A DNA stretch of 51,983 nucleotides from an uncultured Clostridia bacterium (GTDB lineage: Bacteria > Bacillota > Clostridia > Lachnospirales > CAG-274), in contig CANQXR010000016.1 of assembly GCA_947627855.1 (NCBI GenBank), positions 1 through 51,983 of the forward strand. Reading direction: 5' to 3'. The notes below the pieces were generated by a model. That model ran no database searches. It saw nothing but the letters and a program-made list of their open reading frames with translations, and had not been told where the DNA came from. This document shows, piece after piece, positions 16,627-23,316 of the stretch. Both the position numbers and the translations under genes were made by a program. Every line of letters starts with the position of its first letter. Within the stretch, counting starts at the first letter, position 1.

Positions 16627-17475
16627 ATGGATATACAATGGTACCCCGGTCATATGACGAAAACAAGAAGAATGATGGAGGAAAACATATCTCTTGTGGA
16701 TATTGTGGCGGAAATTCTGGACGCGCGCATACCCCATTCTTCGAGAAATCCCGACATAGACAGGCTTGCGGCAAACAAAAAGCGCATAATAATACTGAAC
16801 AAGGCTGACCTTGCCGACAGCGAAAAGACGAAGGCATGGATAAGGTATTTTGAGGACAAGGGCTTCAGAACATTATGCACCGACAGCCGCAGCGGCAGGG
16901 GTGTCAAGGACATAGCCCCTCTGTGTCGGGAGCTTATGAAGGAAAAGATGGAAAGGCTGAGGGCAAGAGGAAGAATATTTGTTCCTTCAAGGGTTATGAT
17001 AGCCGGCATACCCAATTCGGGCAAATCCACATTTATAAACCGTCTTGTGGGCAAGTCCATAACCAAAACAGGGGATAAGCCGGGGGTTACGAGAAGCAAG
17101 CAGTGGGTCAGCATAAAGAAGGACATTCAGCTTCTGGATACGCCGGGTATATTATGGCCGAAATTTGACGACAAGCAGGTTGGACTGCGGCTGGCGTTTA
17201 CGGGGGCGGTCAATGACGACATACTTGAAAAAAGAGAGCTTGCCACTCTTCTTGTGGGGGAACTGAGAGAAAAATACCCCAATGCACTGAGAGAAAGATA
17301 TGGCGTGGAATATGGTGAAAAGGAAAGTGATTATGAAATTCTTTCCAAAATAGGAAAAATAAGGGGATTTCTGATGAAAGGCGAAGAAACGGATATGTTA
17401 AGAAGCGCCAATATTCTCCTTGATGAATTCCGCGGCGGCAAGCTTGGGAAAATTACTCTTGAAATTCCCGAATAA
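16627..17475 (+). CDS. rbgA: ribosome biogenesis GTPase YlqF/RbgA
   Basis: Circularly permuted GTPase for late 50S assembly. The G4 motif NKADLAD comes first (about residues 58-64), then G1 GIPNSGKST (about 125), a G2/T-loop region KPGVTRSKQWV and G3 DTPGI. The N-terminal MDIQWYPGHMTKTRRMM is diagnostic, and the C-terminal domain continues to residue 282. I start at the ATG at 16627; upstream in-frame codons overlap the rplS terminator. Expected to act on L16/L27 incorporation in the pre-50S particle, from family knowledge. It may be transcribed by read-through from rplS. Confidence 0.95.
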   Translation: MDIQWYPGHMTKTRRMMEENISLVDIVAEILDARIPHSSRNPDIDRLAANKKRIIILNKADLADSEKTKAWIRYFEDKGFRTLCTDSRSGRGVKDIAPLCRELMKEKMERLRARGRIFVPSRVMIAGIPNSGKSTFINRLVGKSITKTGDKPGVTRSKQWVSIKKDIQLLDTPGILWPKFDDKQVGLRLAFTGAVNDDILEKRELATLLVGELREKYPNALRERYGVEYGEKESDYEILSKIGKIRGFLMKGEETDMLRSANILLDEFRGGKLGKITLEIPE

Positions 17476-17490
17476 TTATTTGTTTTCGTG

Positions 17491-17565
17491 AAATAATAGT
17501 AAATGTAAAGCAGGCAGACACAAATAATCGATTTATGTTTGTTTGTTTTGCCGCAACTATTATTT
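17491..17565. repeat. 75-bp imperfect inverted repeat downstream of rbgA
   Basis: AAATAATAGT (17491-17500) is complementary to ACTATTATTT (17556-17565). Inside, GGCA (17513-17516) faces TGCC (17549-17552), and AAAT (17522-17525) faces ATTT (17531-17534). It could form an interrupted hairpin in the transcript leading into the small gene at 17589. No T-run follows. Confidence 0.5.
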
Positions 17566-17588
17566 ATCATATTTCGGAGGTAACGAAA

Positions 17589-17762
17589 ATGAATAAGAAC
17601 ACTAACAAAGACGCTCAGAACAGAACAAACAAGAACTCAGAGAGCAACTTAGAGTTTGCAAATGAGATTGACGGCGGCGGAATCAGCAAAAACACAAACA
17701 AGAATTCCGGCAAGAATTCTCAGAAGAACTCTCAGAGAAGCTCTCAGAAGGAAACCGACTGA
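17589..17762 (+). CDS. small Asn/Ser/Lys/Gln-rich protein, possible gamma-type SASP-like protein
   Basis: A 57-residue hydrophilic protein made mostly of Asn, Ser, Lys, Gln and Thr, with one less polar centre, NLEFANEIDGGG. Repeated NKNS and KNSQ words flank it. The composition, the lack of Cys and Trp, and the EFANE-type core recall gamma-type small acid-soluble spore proteins (EFASE units), which store amino acids in the spore; the match is by eye and uncertain. ATG at 17589 has GGAGG 8 nt upstream, the main reason to believe it is translated. No convincing sigma-G promoter was found. Flanked by an inverted repeat before and a GGCGGTA hairpin after. Confidence 0.65.
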   Translation: MNKNTNKDAQNRTNKNSESNLEFANEIDGGGISKNTNKNSGKNSQKNSQRSSQKETD

Positions 17763-17773
17763 TAATCTATTTT

Positions 17774-17791
17774 GGCGGTATTTTTACCGCC
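17774..17791. other. short hairpin after the Asn-rich gene
   Basis: GGCGGTA (17774-17780) and TACCGCC (17785-17791) form a 7-bp stem with a TTTT loop. There is no T-run after it on either strand, so it is a weak terminator candidate or an mRNA-stabilising hairpin 12 bp after the stop codon. Confidence 0.5.
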
Positions 17792-17810
17792 GTACATATG
17801 AGGGAGCTTT

Positions 17811-18302
17811 ATGAATATTGTTTTATTGGAGCCTGAAATACCTGCGAATACGGGAAATATAGGCAGAACCTGCGTTGCGGTGGGAGCCGTGCTTCATCTT
17901 ATAAGACCTCTTGGCTTTGATACGGACGACAAGGCTGTAAGACGTGCGGGGCTTGACTACTGGGCAAGGCTTGACGTAAGATATTATGACAGCTTCGAGG
18001 ATTTTATATGCAGGAATAAAGATGCGGATTTATTTTTTGCCACCACAAAGGCTGAAAAAACATATGCCGATGTCAGCTATGGGGAAAATCCTTATATTAT
18101 ATTCGGAAAGGAGAGCGCAGGCATTCCGGAGGAAATTCTTGTGGAGCATAGGGACGCCTGCATAAGAATACCTATGATAGGCGAAGAAAGATCCCTTAAC
18201 CTTTCCAATTCTGCCGCTGTGATTTTATATGAAGCCTTGCGGCAGAACGGCTTTAAGGGGCTTGAAAGACAGGGAAAGCTTCACAGACTTTGTTGGAAAT
18301 GA
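17811..18302 (+). CDS. trmL: tRNA (cytidine/uridine-34-2'-O)-methyltransferase TrmL
   Basis: SPOUT-class methyltransferase that modifies the wobble ribose of tRNA-Leu isoacceptors. The three SpoU motifs are visible: NTGNIGRTCVAVGA near the N-terminus, IIFGKESAGIPEEIL in the middle, and the knotted C-terminal MIGEERSLNLSNSAAVILYE. At 163 aa it is the stand-alone minimal form (YibK/CspR). ATG at 17811 has a GGGAG-like site. It is followed 16 bp later by mazG and is probably cotranscribed with it. Confidence 0.93.
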   Translation: MNIVLLEPEIPANTGNIGRTCVAVGAVLHLIRPLGFDTDDKAVRRAGLDYWARLDVRYYDSFEDFICRNKDADLFFATTKAEKTYADVSYGENPYIIFGKESAGIPEEILVEHRDACIRIPMIGEERSLNLSNSAAVILYEALRQNGFKGLERQGKLHRLCWK

Positions 18303-18318
18303 AAGGAGTACATAAGCT

Positions 18319-18990
18319 TTGGAGGAATTTTTGAAAATAATGGACAGGCTTCTTGCCGAGGACGGGTGCCCATGGGACAGAGTACAGACTCATGAGAGCC
18401 TGCGCAGGTATCTTATAGAAGAAAGCTATGAGGTTATCGATGCGATTGATAATGGGAACGATGAGGGGCTTTGTGAGGAACTGGGAGATGTTCTGCTGCA
18501 GGTGGTGTTCCACAGCAAGCTTGCGGAAAAAGAGGGCAAATTTACCTTTGATGATGTTGTAAGGGGAGTTTCCCATAAAATGATTACACGTCACCCCCAT
18601 GTATTCGCCGATGGCAGCGCAAAGAACCCCGATGAGGTTTTGTATAACTGGGACGAGATCAAAAAGAAGGAGAAGGGCTATAAAAGCGATACGGACGCGC
18701 TGAAAAGTATACCAAAGTCTCTGCCGGCGCTGATGAGAGCGGAAAAGCTTGTTTCAAAGGGAAATAAACTTACGGGAGAAAAGCCTGACGCAGATGAACT
18801 GATAGGAGAAATCATAAGCTGCCTTTCGGAAATTAAAGCCGCCGAAAAAGGTGAAAAAGACAAAAATATGGAAAATATAGGCAAAATACTTATGGACATT
18901 GTTAAAATTTCAAATATTTTTAAAATAAATCCTGAATTTGCCTTGACAAATCAGTCAGAAAAGTTTATAACTAACCTTAGACGTTTTTAA
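18319..18990 (+). CDS. mazG: nucleoside triphosphate pyrophosphohydrolase MazG
   Basis: All-alpha NTP pyrophosphohydrolase that removes non-canonical or excess nucleotides. The first MazG domain shows CPWDRVQTHESLRRYLIEE, the metal-binding EExxE/ExxD set (LIEESYEVIDAI, LCEELGDVLLQVVFHS) and HPHVFAD. The second half (about 130-223) is a degenerate MazG domain lacking the full acidic set. Start is a TTG at 18319 with GGAG 10 nt upstream, placing CPWD at the usual distance from the N-terminus; an ATG at 18340 is an alternative. In Bacillus the homologue (yabN) precedes yabO-yabP-yabQ-divIC, the same order as here, with hup inserted. Confidence 0.93.
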   Translation: MEEFLKIMDRLLAEDGCPWDRVQTHESLRRYLIEESYEVIDAIDNGNDEGLCEELGDVLLQVVFHSKLAEKEGKFTFDDVVRGVSHKMITRHPHVFADGSAKNPDEVLYNWDEIKKKEKGYKSDTDALKSIPKSLPALMRAEKLVSKGNKLTGEKPDADELIGEIISCLSEIKAAEKGEKDKNMENIGKILMDIVKISNIFKINPEFALTNQSEKFITNLRRF

Positions 18991-19062
18991 TATCGTTTGT
19001 CTGAGCTGATTTACGGCTTAATTAAAACAAAATATAACTTATATTGTCAGGAGGAAATTAAA

Positions 19063-19341
19063 ATGAATAAAACAGAATTAGTTGCAGCAATTTCAGACAA
19101 GGCAGGACTCAGTAAAAAGGACAGCGAAAAGGCTGTAAAGGCTTTTGAAGAAATCGTTACGTCCGAGCTTATTGCAGGCGGCGAGGTAAGACTTGTGGGC
19201 TTTGGTACTTTCAGCGTTAAGGAAAGAAAGTCCCACGAAGGAAGAAATCCTCAGACAAAGGAAAAGATGCAGATCCCCGCTTCAAAATCTCCGAGATTTT
19301 CAGCAGGCAAAGCTTTAAAGGACGCTGTAAACGGCAAATAA
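19063..19341 (+). CDS. hup: DNA-binding protein HU
   Basis: Small nucleoid protein that bends and wraps DNA. The 92-residue sequence is a complete HU: MNKTELVAAISDKAGLSKKD, then VRLVGFGTFSVKERKSHEGRNPQT with the beta-arm signature GRNPQT, ending in SPRFSAGKALKDAVNGK. Start is the ATG at 19063, with AGGAGG 8 nt upstream; in-frame codons before it lack a site. It is followed by its own terminator (19356-19383), which fits strong independent expression within the mazG-to-divIC cluster. Confidence 0.97.
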   Translation: MNKTELVAAISDKAGLSKKDSEKAVKAFEEIVTSELIAGGEVRLVGFGTFSVKERKSHEGRNPQTKEKMQIPASKSPRFSAGKALKDAVNGK

Positions 19342-19355
19342 TTTTTAATAAGGGG

Positions 19356-19383
19356 AGGAATGTCTTTGCGGCATTCCTTTTTA
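19356..19383 (+). terminator. rho-independent terminator after hup
   Basis: AGGAATG (19356-19362) pairs with CATTCCT (19372-19378) and is followed by TTTT. It is 14 bp after the hup stop. Confidence 0.75.
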
Positions 19384-19431
19384 TATTCCCTTTTTTGAGG
19401 GAAATTATAAATATATTTACAGGGAGGAACT

Positions 19432-19674
19432 ATGAGGCTTGATAAATACCTTAAAACATCTCGTATAATAAAAAGAAGAACAGTAGCCAACGAAGCCTGC
19501 GACAGCGGCAGGGTAAGCGTAAACGGCAAACCGGCAAAGGCGGGACAGACCGTAAAGACAGGAGATGTAATAGAAATAAAATTCGGCACAAACACAACAA
19601 AGATAGAAGTGCTTAAAACAGAAGAAAACGTAAGAAAAGAGGACGCCTCCGGTATGTATAAAAGTATACAGTAA
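19432..19674 (+). CDS. rqcP: S4-domain RNA-binding protein RqcP (YabO)
   Basis: An 80-residue protein that is essentially one S4 domain: MRLDKYLKTSRIIKRRTVANEACDSGRVSVNGKPAK, with the basic RNA-binding face, then VKTGDVIEIKFG. In Bacillus, RqcP holds P-site tRNA during RqcH-driven poly-alanine tailing on stalled 50S subunits. The identity is supported by synteny: the gene lies directly before yabP-yabQ-divIC. ATG at 19432 has GGGAGG 5 nt upstream. It is separated from yabP by a GC-rich double-hairpin element. Another rescue factor gene, mutS2/rqcU, is 5 kb further on. Confidence 0.9.
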   Translation: MRLDKYLKTSRIIKRRTVANEACDSGRVSVNGKPAKAGQTVKTGDVIEIKFGTNTTKIEVLKTEENVRKEDASGMYKSIQ

Positions 19675-19696
19675 AGCCGACCAGACTGCGGTCATA

Positions 19697-19836
19697 GCCA
19701 CGAGGGGGAGGACAGGGCGCACAGGGCAGTACAGCGACCCGTATGGGTCGCTGTACTGCCCTGTGCGCCCTGTCCTCCCCCTCGTGGCCCCGTTGGGCTG
19801 AGCGTCCGTCAAATCGCAGCTGCGATTTGACAGACG
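19697..19836. repeat. GC-rich double-hairpin element C
   Basis: The main hairpin has perfect 44-bp arms (19697-19740 / 19745-19788) and a GTAT loop. The second (19803-19836) is nearly loop-less, with 11 inner pairs (19808-19818 / 19821-19831) around GC and 4 outer pairs beyond one mismatch. It interrupts the otherwise conserved rqcP-yabP spacing between two co-directional genes. Confidence 0.9.
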
Positions 19837-19912
19837 TTCATGCCCGGATTAAGGAATAAATATGGGGTTGTCTAAATATAATTATAAAAAAGAAAAATGC
19901 GGAGGATATATT

Positions 19913-20188
19913 ATGACAGATGAAAGCAGACTGCTTAAAAATGTTATTATACTTGAAAACAGAGAAAAGCTGTCAGTTACGGGAGTGATGGACGTTCTCA
20001 GCTTTGACGAAGCAAGTATAATATGCGAATGCCAGAGAGGGGCGCTGATTATAAAGGGTGAAAATCTTCATGTGGGCAGACTTGATCTTGATAAGGGGGA
20101 TATTGATGTGGACGGAACAATAACCTCTCTGAGCTATGATGACAAAAGTATTAAGCAAGGCTCTTTTTTGGGCAGGCTGTTCAAATGA
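19913..20188 (+). CDS. yabP: sporulation protein YabP
   Basis: A 91-residue YabP/YqfC-family protein needed for spore cortex formation in Bacillus. Typical features are an N-terminal strand ILENREKLSVTGVMDVLSFDE and the segment GALIIKGENLHVGRLDLDKGDIDVDGTITSLSY. ATG at 19913 is chosen because GGAGG lies 7 nt upstream; in-frame codons before it have no site. Its TGA overlaps the ATG of yabQ (ATGA), so the two are translationally coupled, as expected for partners in cortex assembly. Confidence 0.92.
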   Translation: MTDESRLLKNVIILENREKLSVTGVMDVLSFDEASIICECQRGALIIKGENLHVGRLDLDKGDIDVDGTITSLSYDDKSIKQGSFLGRLFK

Positions 20189-20688
20189 TATTGTCTATGA
20201 AGGAACAGGGGCTTATATTCCTGTTTATATGCGCTGTCGGCTTTTCTTCCGGCGCAGTATATGATATATTCAGAATATTCAGAAGAATCATAGGACACAT
20301 CAGCCCGATATGCTATATAGAAGATTTTTTGTTCTGGGTATTGGCATCGTTTTTTGTACTCGGCACTCTTATAACCATAAATTACGGAGAACTGAGAGCC
20401 TATATGCTGATAGGCTATTTCGGCGGAATGATCTTATATTTCACATTTCTGAGTGATATCATAGTCGGCGGCATACTTAGATTTTTCCATGCTGTGTCAG
20501 GCATACTAAGGAAAATTTCAGACATTGTGATTCGTCCTTTAAGATTTGTACTGCGTCCTATATCAAAGGCTGTAAATTTAATCAAATTGTTATTGAAAAA
20601 AAAGGCGGAATGTGGCATAATGAAAGTAAGAAAGGCTGTAAGGTCTGCAAAGGAGAAATTCACATGGAAAAGAAAAGGAAAACAATAA
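20185..20688 (+). CDS. yabQ: spore cortex biosynthesis membrane protein YabQ
   Basis: A 167-residue membrane protein with four hydrophobic segments: about residues 8-28, 45-65, 73-90 and a weaker one near 92-105. The basic C-terminal tail is rich in Lys/Arg. The signature segment SGAVYDIFRIFRR lies after the first transmembrane helix. In Bacillus it localises to the forespore membranes and is required for the cortex. It starts in an ATGA overlap with yabP and overlaps the start of divIC by 25 bp, so the three genes form one tightly packed unit. Confidence 0.9.
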   Translation: MILSMKEQGLIFLFICAVGFSSGAVYDIFRIFRRIIGHISPICYIEDFLFWVLASFFVLGTLITINYGELRAYMLIGYFGGMILYFTFLSDIIVGGILRFFHAVSGILRKISDIVIRPLRFVLRPISKAVNLIKLLLKKKAECGIMKVRKAVRSAKEKFTWKRKGKQ

Positions 20689-20960
20689 AGCCCGGCTTCT
20701 GGGTGTTGTATGTCGCTTCTGTTTTAATTATACTGGCGATTTTTTGCGTTGCTATGTTCAAAACCGTAAAAATTAATTCTTCCCTTGTTTCTCAGAAGGC
20801 AGAGCTTGAAGAGGAAATCGCCTATGAAAAGGACAGGCATTCTGAGCTTTCGATGGAAGGGGATTATTATAAATCCGATGCTTACTACGAAAAGGTGGCA
20901 AGAGAAAAACTGGGACTTGTTATGCCCAATGAAATTATATTTATAGATCAGAACAAATGA
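20664..20960 (+). CDS. divIC: septum formation initiator DivIC (FtsB-like)
   Basis: Bitopic division protein of the FtsL/DivIC family, about 98 residues. It has a short basic cytoplasmic tail (MEKKRKTIKPG), one transmembrane helix (about 11-33) and an extracytoplasmic coiled coil (SSLVSQKAELEEEIAYEKDRHSEL; core QKAELEEEIAYEKD), then YYEKVAREKLGLVMPNEIIF, typical of DivIC. ATG at 20664 follows AAGGAG with 8 nt spacing and lies inside the end of yabQ. Its stop overlaps the next ATG. Acts with FtsL and DivIB at the division septum, from family knowledge. Confidence 0.9.
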   Translation: MEKKRKTIKPGFWVLYVASVLIILAIFCVAMFKTVKINSSLVSQKAELEEEIAYEKDRHSELSMEGDYYKSDAYYEKVAREKLGLVMPNEIIFIDQNK

Positions 20961-21460
20961 GGAACGACATGGATCTGACAGACAGAATTTTTGTTAAAAT
21001 GACTGAATATGAAAACAGTCCGAAAAGAATACAGCATTTCATAAAGGTTTGGGCGCTTTCCCGTTTTATAGGTCGAAGGGAGGGCTTAAGCCCACGGCTG
21101 ATGGAAATTCTTGAAGCCGCTGCTCTTACTCATGATATAGGCATAAAGCCTGCCCTTGAAAAGTATAATTCATCAGCGGGGAAATATCAGGAGGCAGAGG
21201 GACCGTCCGCTGCCGAGCGCCTTTTGTCAGAGCTTACAGAGGATAGGGAGCTTATAGACGAGGTGTGTTTTATCATAGGTAATCATCACAGCTATCTTGA
21301 CGACTGCCCCATAACTCTGAGAATAATATATGAGGCGGATTTTATTGTAAACGCCTATGAGGACGGGCTTGATATCGAAGCGGTCAGACACGCCGAAAAA
21401 AAGTTTTTCAGGACAACGGAAGGAACACGTATTTTACGTGAAATGTATTACAAAAGATAA
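20957..21460 (+). CDS. HD-domain phosphohydrolase
   Basis: A 167-residue HD-superfamily protein. The metal-binding set is visible as His in RIQHFIKVWALSRFI, the HD dyad in LTHDIGIKPAL, tandem His in IGNHHSYLDD, and a distal Asp in YEADFIVN. Proteins of this type hydrolyse nucleotides or phosphate esters; the substrate here is unknown. It starts in an ATGA overlap with divIC, so it is part of the same transcript, and ends 18 bp before the TIM-barrel gene. The link with cell division is positional only. Confidence 0.85.
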   Translation: MRNDMDLTDRIFVKMTEYENSPKRIQHFIKVWALSRFIGRREGLSPRLMEILEAAALTHDIGIKPALEKYNSSAGKYQEAEGPSAAERLLSELTEDRELIDEVCFIIGNHHSYLDDCPITLRIIYEADFIVNAYEDGLDIEAVRHAEKKFFRTTEGTRILREMYYKR

Positions 21461-21478
21461 AGAAAGGGAGGTAATTTT

Positions 21479-22324
21479 ATGGCATTTGGTATGAGGGGAC
21501 ACGATCTTTGTTCAAAAAGGAGCTTTGAGGATTTCTGTAAGGCAGTTAAGGATCTGGGAGTGGATCAGGTTCAGCTGGCATTCAAAAAGTCTATTACGGA
21601 TATCGGCTTCGACCCCGGTATGTATTCTCCGGGACTGGGAAGATATCTCAGGAATACTCTTGATGAGTATGGCGTTCACGTAGCTGTCCTTGGCTGTTAT
21701 ATTAACCCGACAAATCCTATTGAGTCAAAAAGACAGGCAGAGGTGGCAAAATTTATAGAACATCTCAAATATGCAAGAGCGATCGGCGCCGATATGGTAG
21801 GTACGGAAACAGGCAGATTTGATCCCAAACTCAAACACAATCCTGCTACATATACCGAAGCCGGATATCAGCTTTTGCTTAAGTCCATGAGAGAGATTGT
21901 AAGCGCAGCCGAAAAGCTTGGCGTTATTGTGGGCGTTGAAGGTGTAGCAACACATACTCTGTATTCTCCGGAAATGATGCTGAGATTTTTAAGGGATATA
22001 GATTCGCCCAATGTGGAAGTAATTCTTGACCCTATCAATCTCCTTGATGAAAAGAACTATAAAAATCAGGACAAAATTATAGACAGGGCATTTGAGCTTT
22101 ATGGTGATAAAATTTCTGTTATGCATATAAAGGATTTCAAGCTGGAGGACGGCATACTCAAGTTTGAACACGTAGGCGACGGACTTTTTAACTATGAAAC
22201 CACCCTGAGAAATCTTAAGTTTAAAAAGCCGCATATTACAATGCTTCTTGAATGCTCGACTCCCGAAAGATATCATTCGGACTGCGCATATTTGCAGAAG
22301 CTTTATGATGAAATAGAGGAATAA
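21479..22324 (+). CDS. sugar phosphate isomerase/epimerase family TIM-barrel protein
   Basis: A 281-residue AP-endonuclease-2/xylose-isomerase-like TIM barrel. Typical features are metal-site residues along the strands (VGVEGVATH, VEVILDPINLLD, ISVMHIKDFKLEDG, MLLECSTPE) and the N-terminal FEDFCKAVKDLGVDQVQLAF. Members isomerise sugars or inositols or cleave AP sites; this short form without a DNA-binding extension suggests a sugar substrate. ATG at 21479 has GGGAGG upstream. It may be transcribed with the divIC cluster and is followed by element D. Confidence 0.85.
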   Translation: MAFGMRGHDLCSKRSFEDFCKAVKDLGVDQVQLAFKKSITDIGFDPGMYSPGLGRYLRNTLDEYGVHVAVLGCYINPTNPIESKRQAEVAKFIEHLKYARAIGADMVGTETGRFDPKLKHNPATYTEAGYQLLLKSMREIVSAAEKLGVIVGVEGVATHTLYSPEMMLRFLRDIDSPNVEVILDPINLLDEKNYKNQDKIIDRAFELYGDKISVMHIKDFKLEDGILKFEHVGDGLFNYETTLRNLKFKKPHITMLLECSTPERYHSDCAYLQKLYDEIEE

Positions 22325-22339
22325 TATACCGTGGTTGCC

Positions 22340-22453
22340 GGGGCAATGCGGCGAGGGACGGACAGCTTGCTGTCCGTCCCTCGCCGCATTGCCCCGCCCG
22401 CGGGGGCTGTCCTTAAAACCGTCCCTGACGGTTTTAAGGACAGCCCCCTGCGG
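22340..22453. repeat. GC-rich double-hairpin element D
   Basis: Hairpin 1 has perfect 26-bp arms (22340-22365 / 22370-22395) with a CTTG loop. Hairpin 2 has perfect 22-bp arms (22402-22423 / 22427-22448) with a CCT loop, and its base extends by CCGC/GCGG with one bulged T. The inner ACCGTC/GACGGT part matches hairpin 1 of element B. It lies between two co-directional genes and reads through in one frame as a false N-terminal extension of the phosphoesterase. Confidence 0.9.
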
Positions 22454-22487
22454 AACCGCAGTCTTGTGCGCATACAAAGGAGATTTG

Positions 22488-23168
22488 GTGACAGATATGA
22501 AAATTGCCGTTATTTCCGATACACATAATTTGCTCCATCCCGAAGTTGTCAGAATAATAGAAGATTGTGACTGTGTTATACACGCCGGAGATTTCTGCTC
22601 TGAAAAAACCTACAACGAATTGAAAAACATTCAGAATACTGATAAACTGTTTTTTGCTGTAAGGGGAAACAACGATAAATGGACTGAGGAGCTGCCTGAG
22701 AGCATAAGGTTTGAGCTTTGTGGGACAAGCTTTTTTGTTACGCACAAAAAAAACGGAATACCCATGGATACGATGGAGGATATTATAATATTCGGGCATT
22801 CTCACAGATATTCGGAGGAGGATAAGGGAAAACAGCTATTTCTGAATCCGGGAAGCTGCGGCAGACGCAGATTTAATCTTCCTGTTACTATGGCTCTGCT
22901 TTATATTGAAGAGGGAAGGCGTGTTGTCAGAAGGGTTGAAATTGCAGATGAGGGGGCAGATGTCAGTATTCCGAAGAATCTGCCCAAAACAGTGAAAAAT
23001 ATTATGGATTGCCTTGACAGGGGAGGCAGCATAGAAGAAATAAGCCGCAGGTTAAGGCTTGACATTGAATTCGTAAGTCAGATCGCAAGAATAAAGGTTA
23101 CTCATCCCACAGCGGACGAATATGCCATTGTAAATAAAATAGAAGCAAACAACAGGCACGTACTTTAG
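22488..23168 (+). CDS. metallophosphoesterase, YfcE/MJ0936-type
   Basis: Calcineurin-like phosphodiesterase. The five metal motifs are present: SDTHN at the N-terminus, HAGDF, RGNND, VTHKK and FGHSHRYSE. After the catalytic domain (about 1-165) comes a short C-terminal helical domain (NLPKTVKNIMDCL to the end) that resembles a small HTH-like tail and is unusual for the minimal YfcE size. Start is uncertain: a GTG at 22488 lies 5 nt after AGGAG, while the ATG at 22497 has 14 nt spacing. Any longer N-terminus would run through element D and is rejected. Confidence 0.85.
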   Translation: MTDMKIAVISDTHNLLHPEVVRIIEDCDCVIHAGDFCSEKTYNELKNIQNTDKLFFAVRGNNDKWTEELPESIRFELCGTSFFVTHKKNGIPMDTMEDIIIFGHSHRYSEEDKGKQLFLNPGSCGRRRFNLPVTMALLYIEEGRRVVRRVEIADEGADVSIPKNLPKTVKNIMDCLDRGGSIEEISRRLRLDIEFVSQIARIKVTHPTADEYAIVNKIEANNRHVL

Positions 23169-23182
23169 GCAAATGCCGTTGC

Positions 23183-23306
23183 GCGGCTTGCGGGGCGGAT
23201 ATCTGACGAAAGTCAGATATCCGCCCCGCAAGCCGCCCCGTGGGGGCAATCAGCCAAAAAGGGGGCAGCGAAGCTGCCCCCTTTTTGGCTGATTGCCCCC
23301 ACGGGG
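23183..23306. repeat. GC-rich double-hairpin element E
   Basis: Hairpin 1 has perfect 25-bp arms (23183-23207 / 23212-23236) closed by a GAAA tetraloop. Hairpin 2 has perfect 34-bp arms (23236-23269 / 23273-23306) with a GAA loop. It fills the gap between the convergent phosphoesterase and galE-like genes, where it could serve both as terminator although no T-run follows. Confidence 0.9.
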
Positions 23307-23316
23307 CGGGTGACAT

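Noticed and set aside
22335..22487. N-terminal extension of the phosphoesterase reading through element D
   Set aside because: The extension translates a palindromic GC-rich repeat, has no ribosome site, and the SDTHN motif then would start about 60 residues in, unlike the family.
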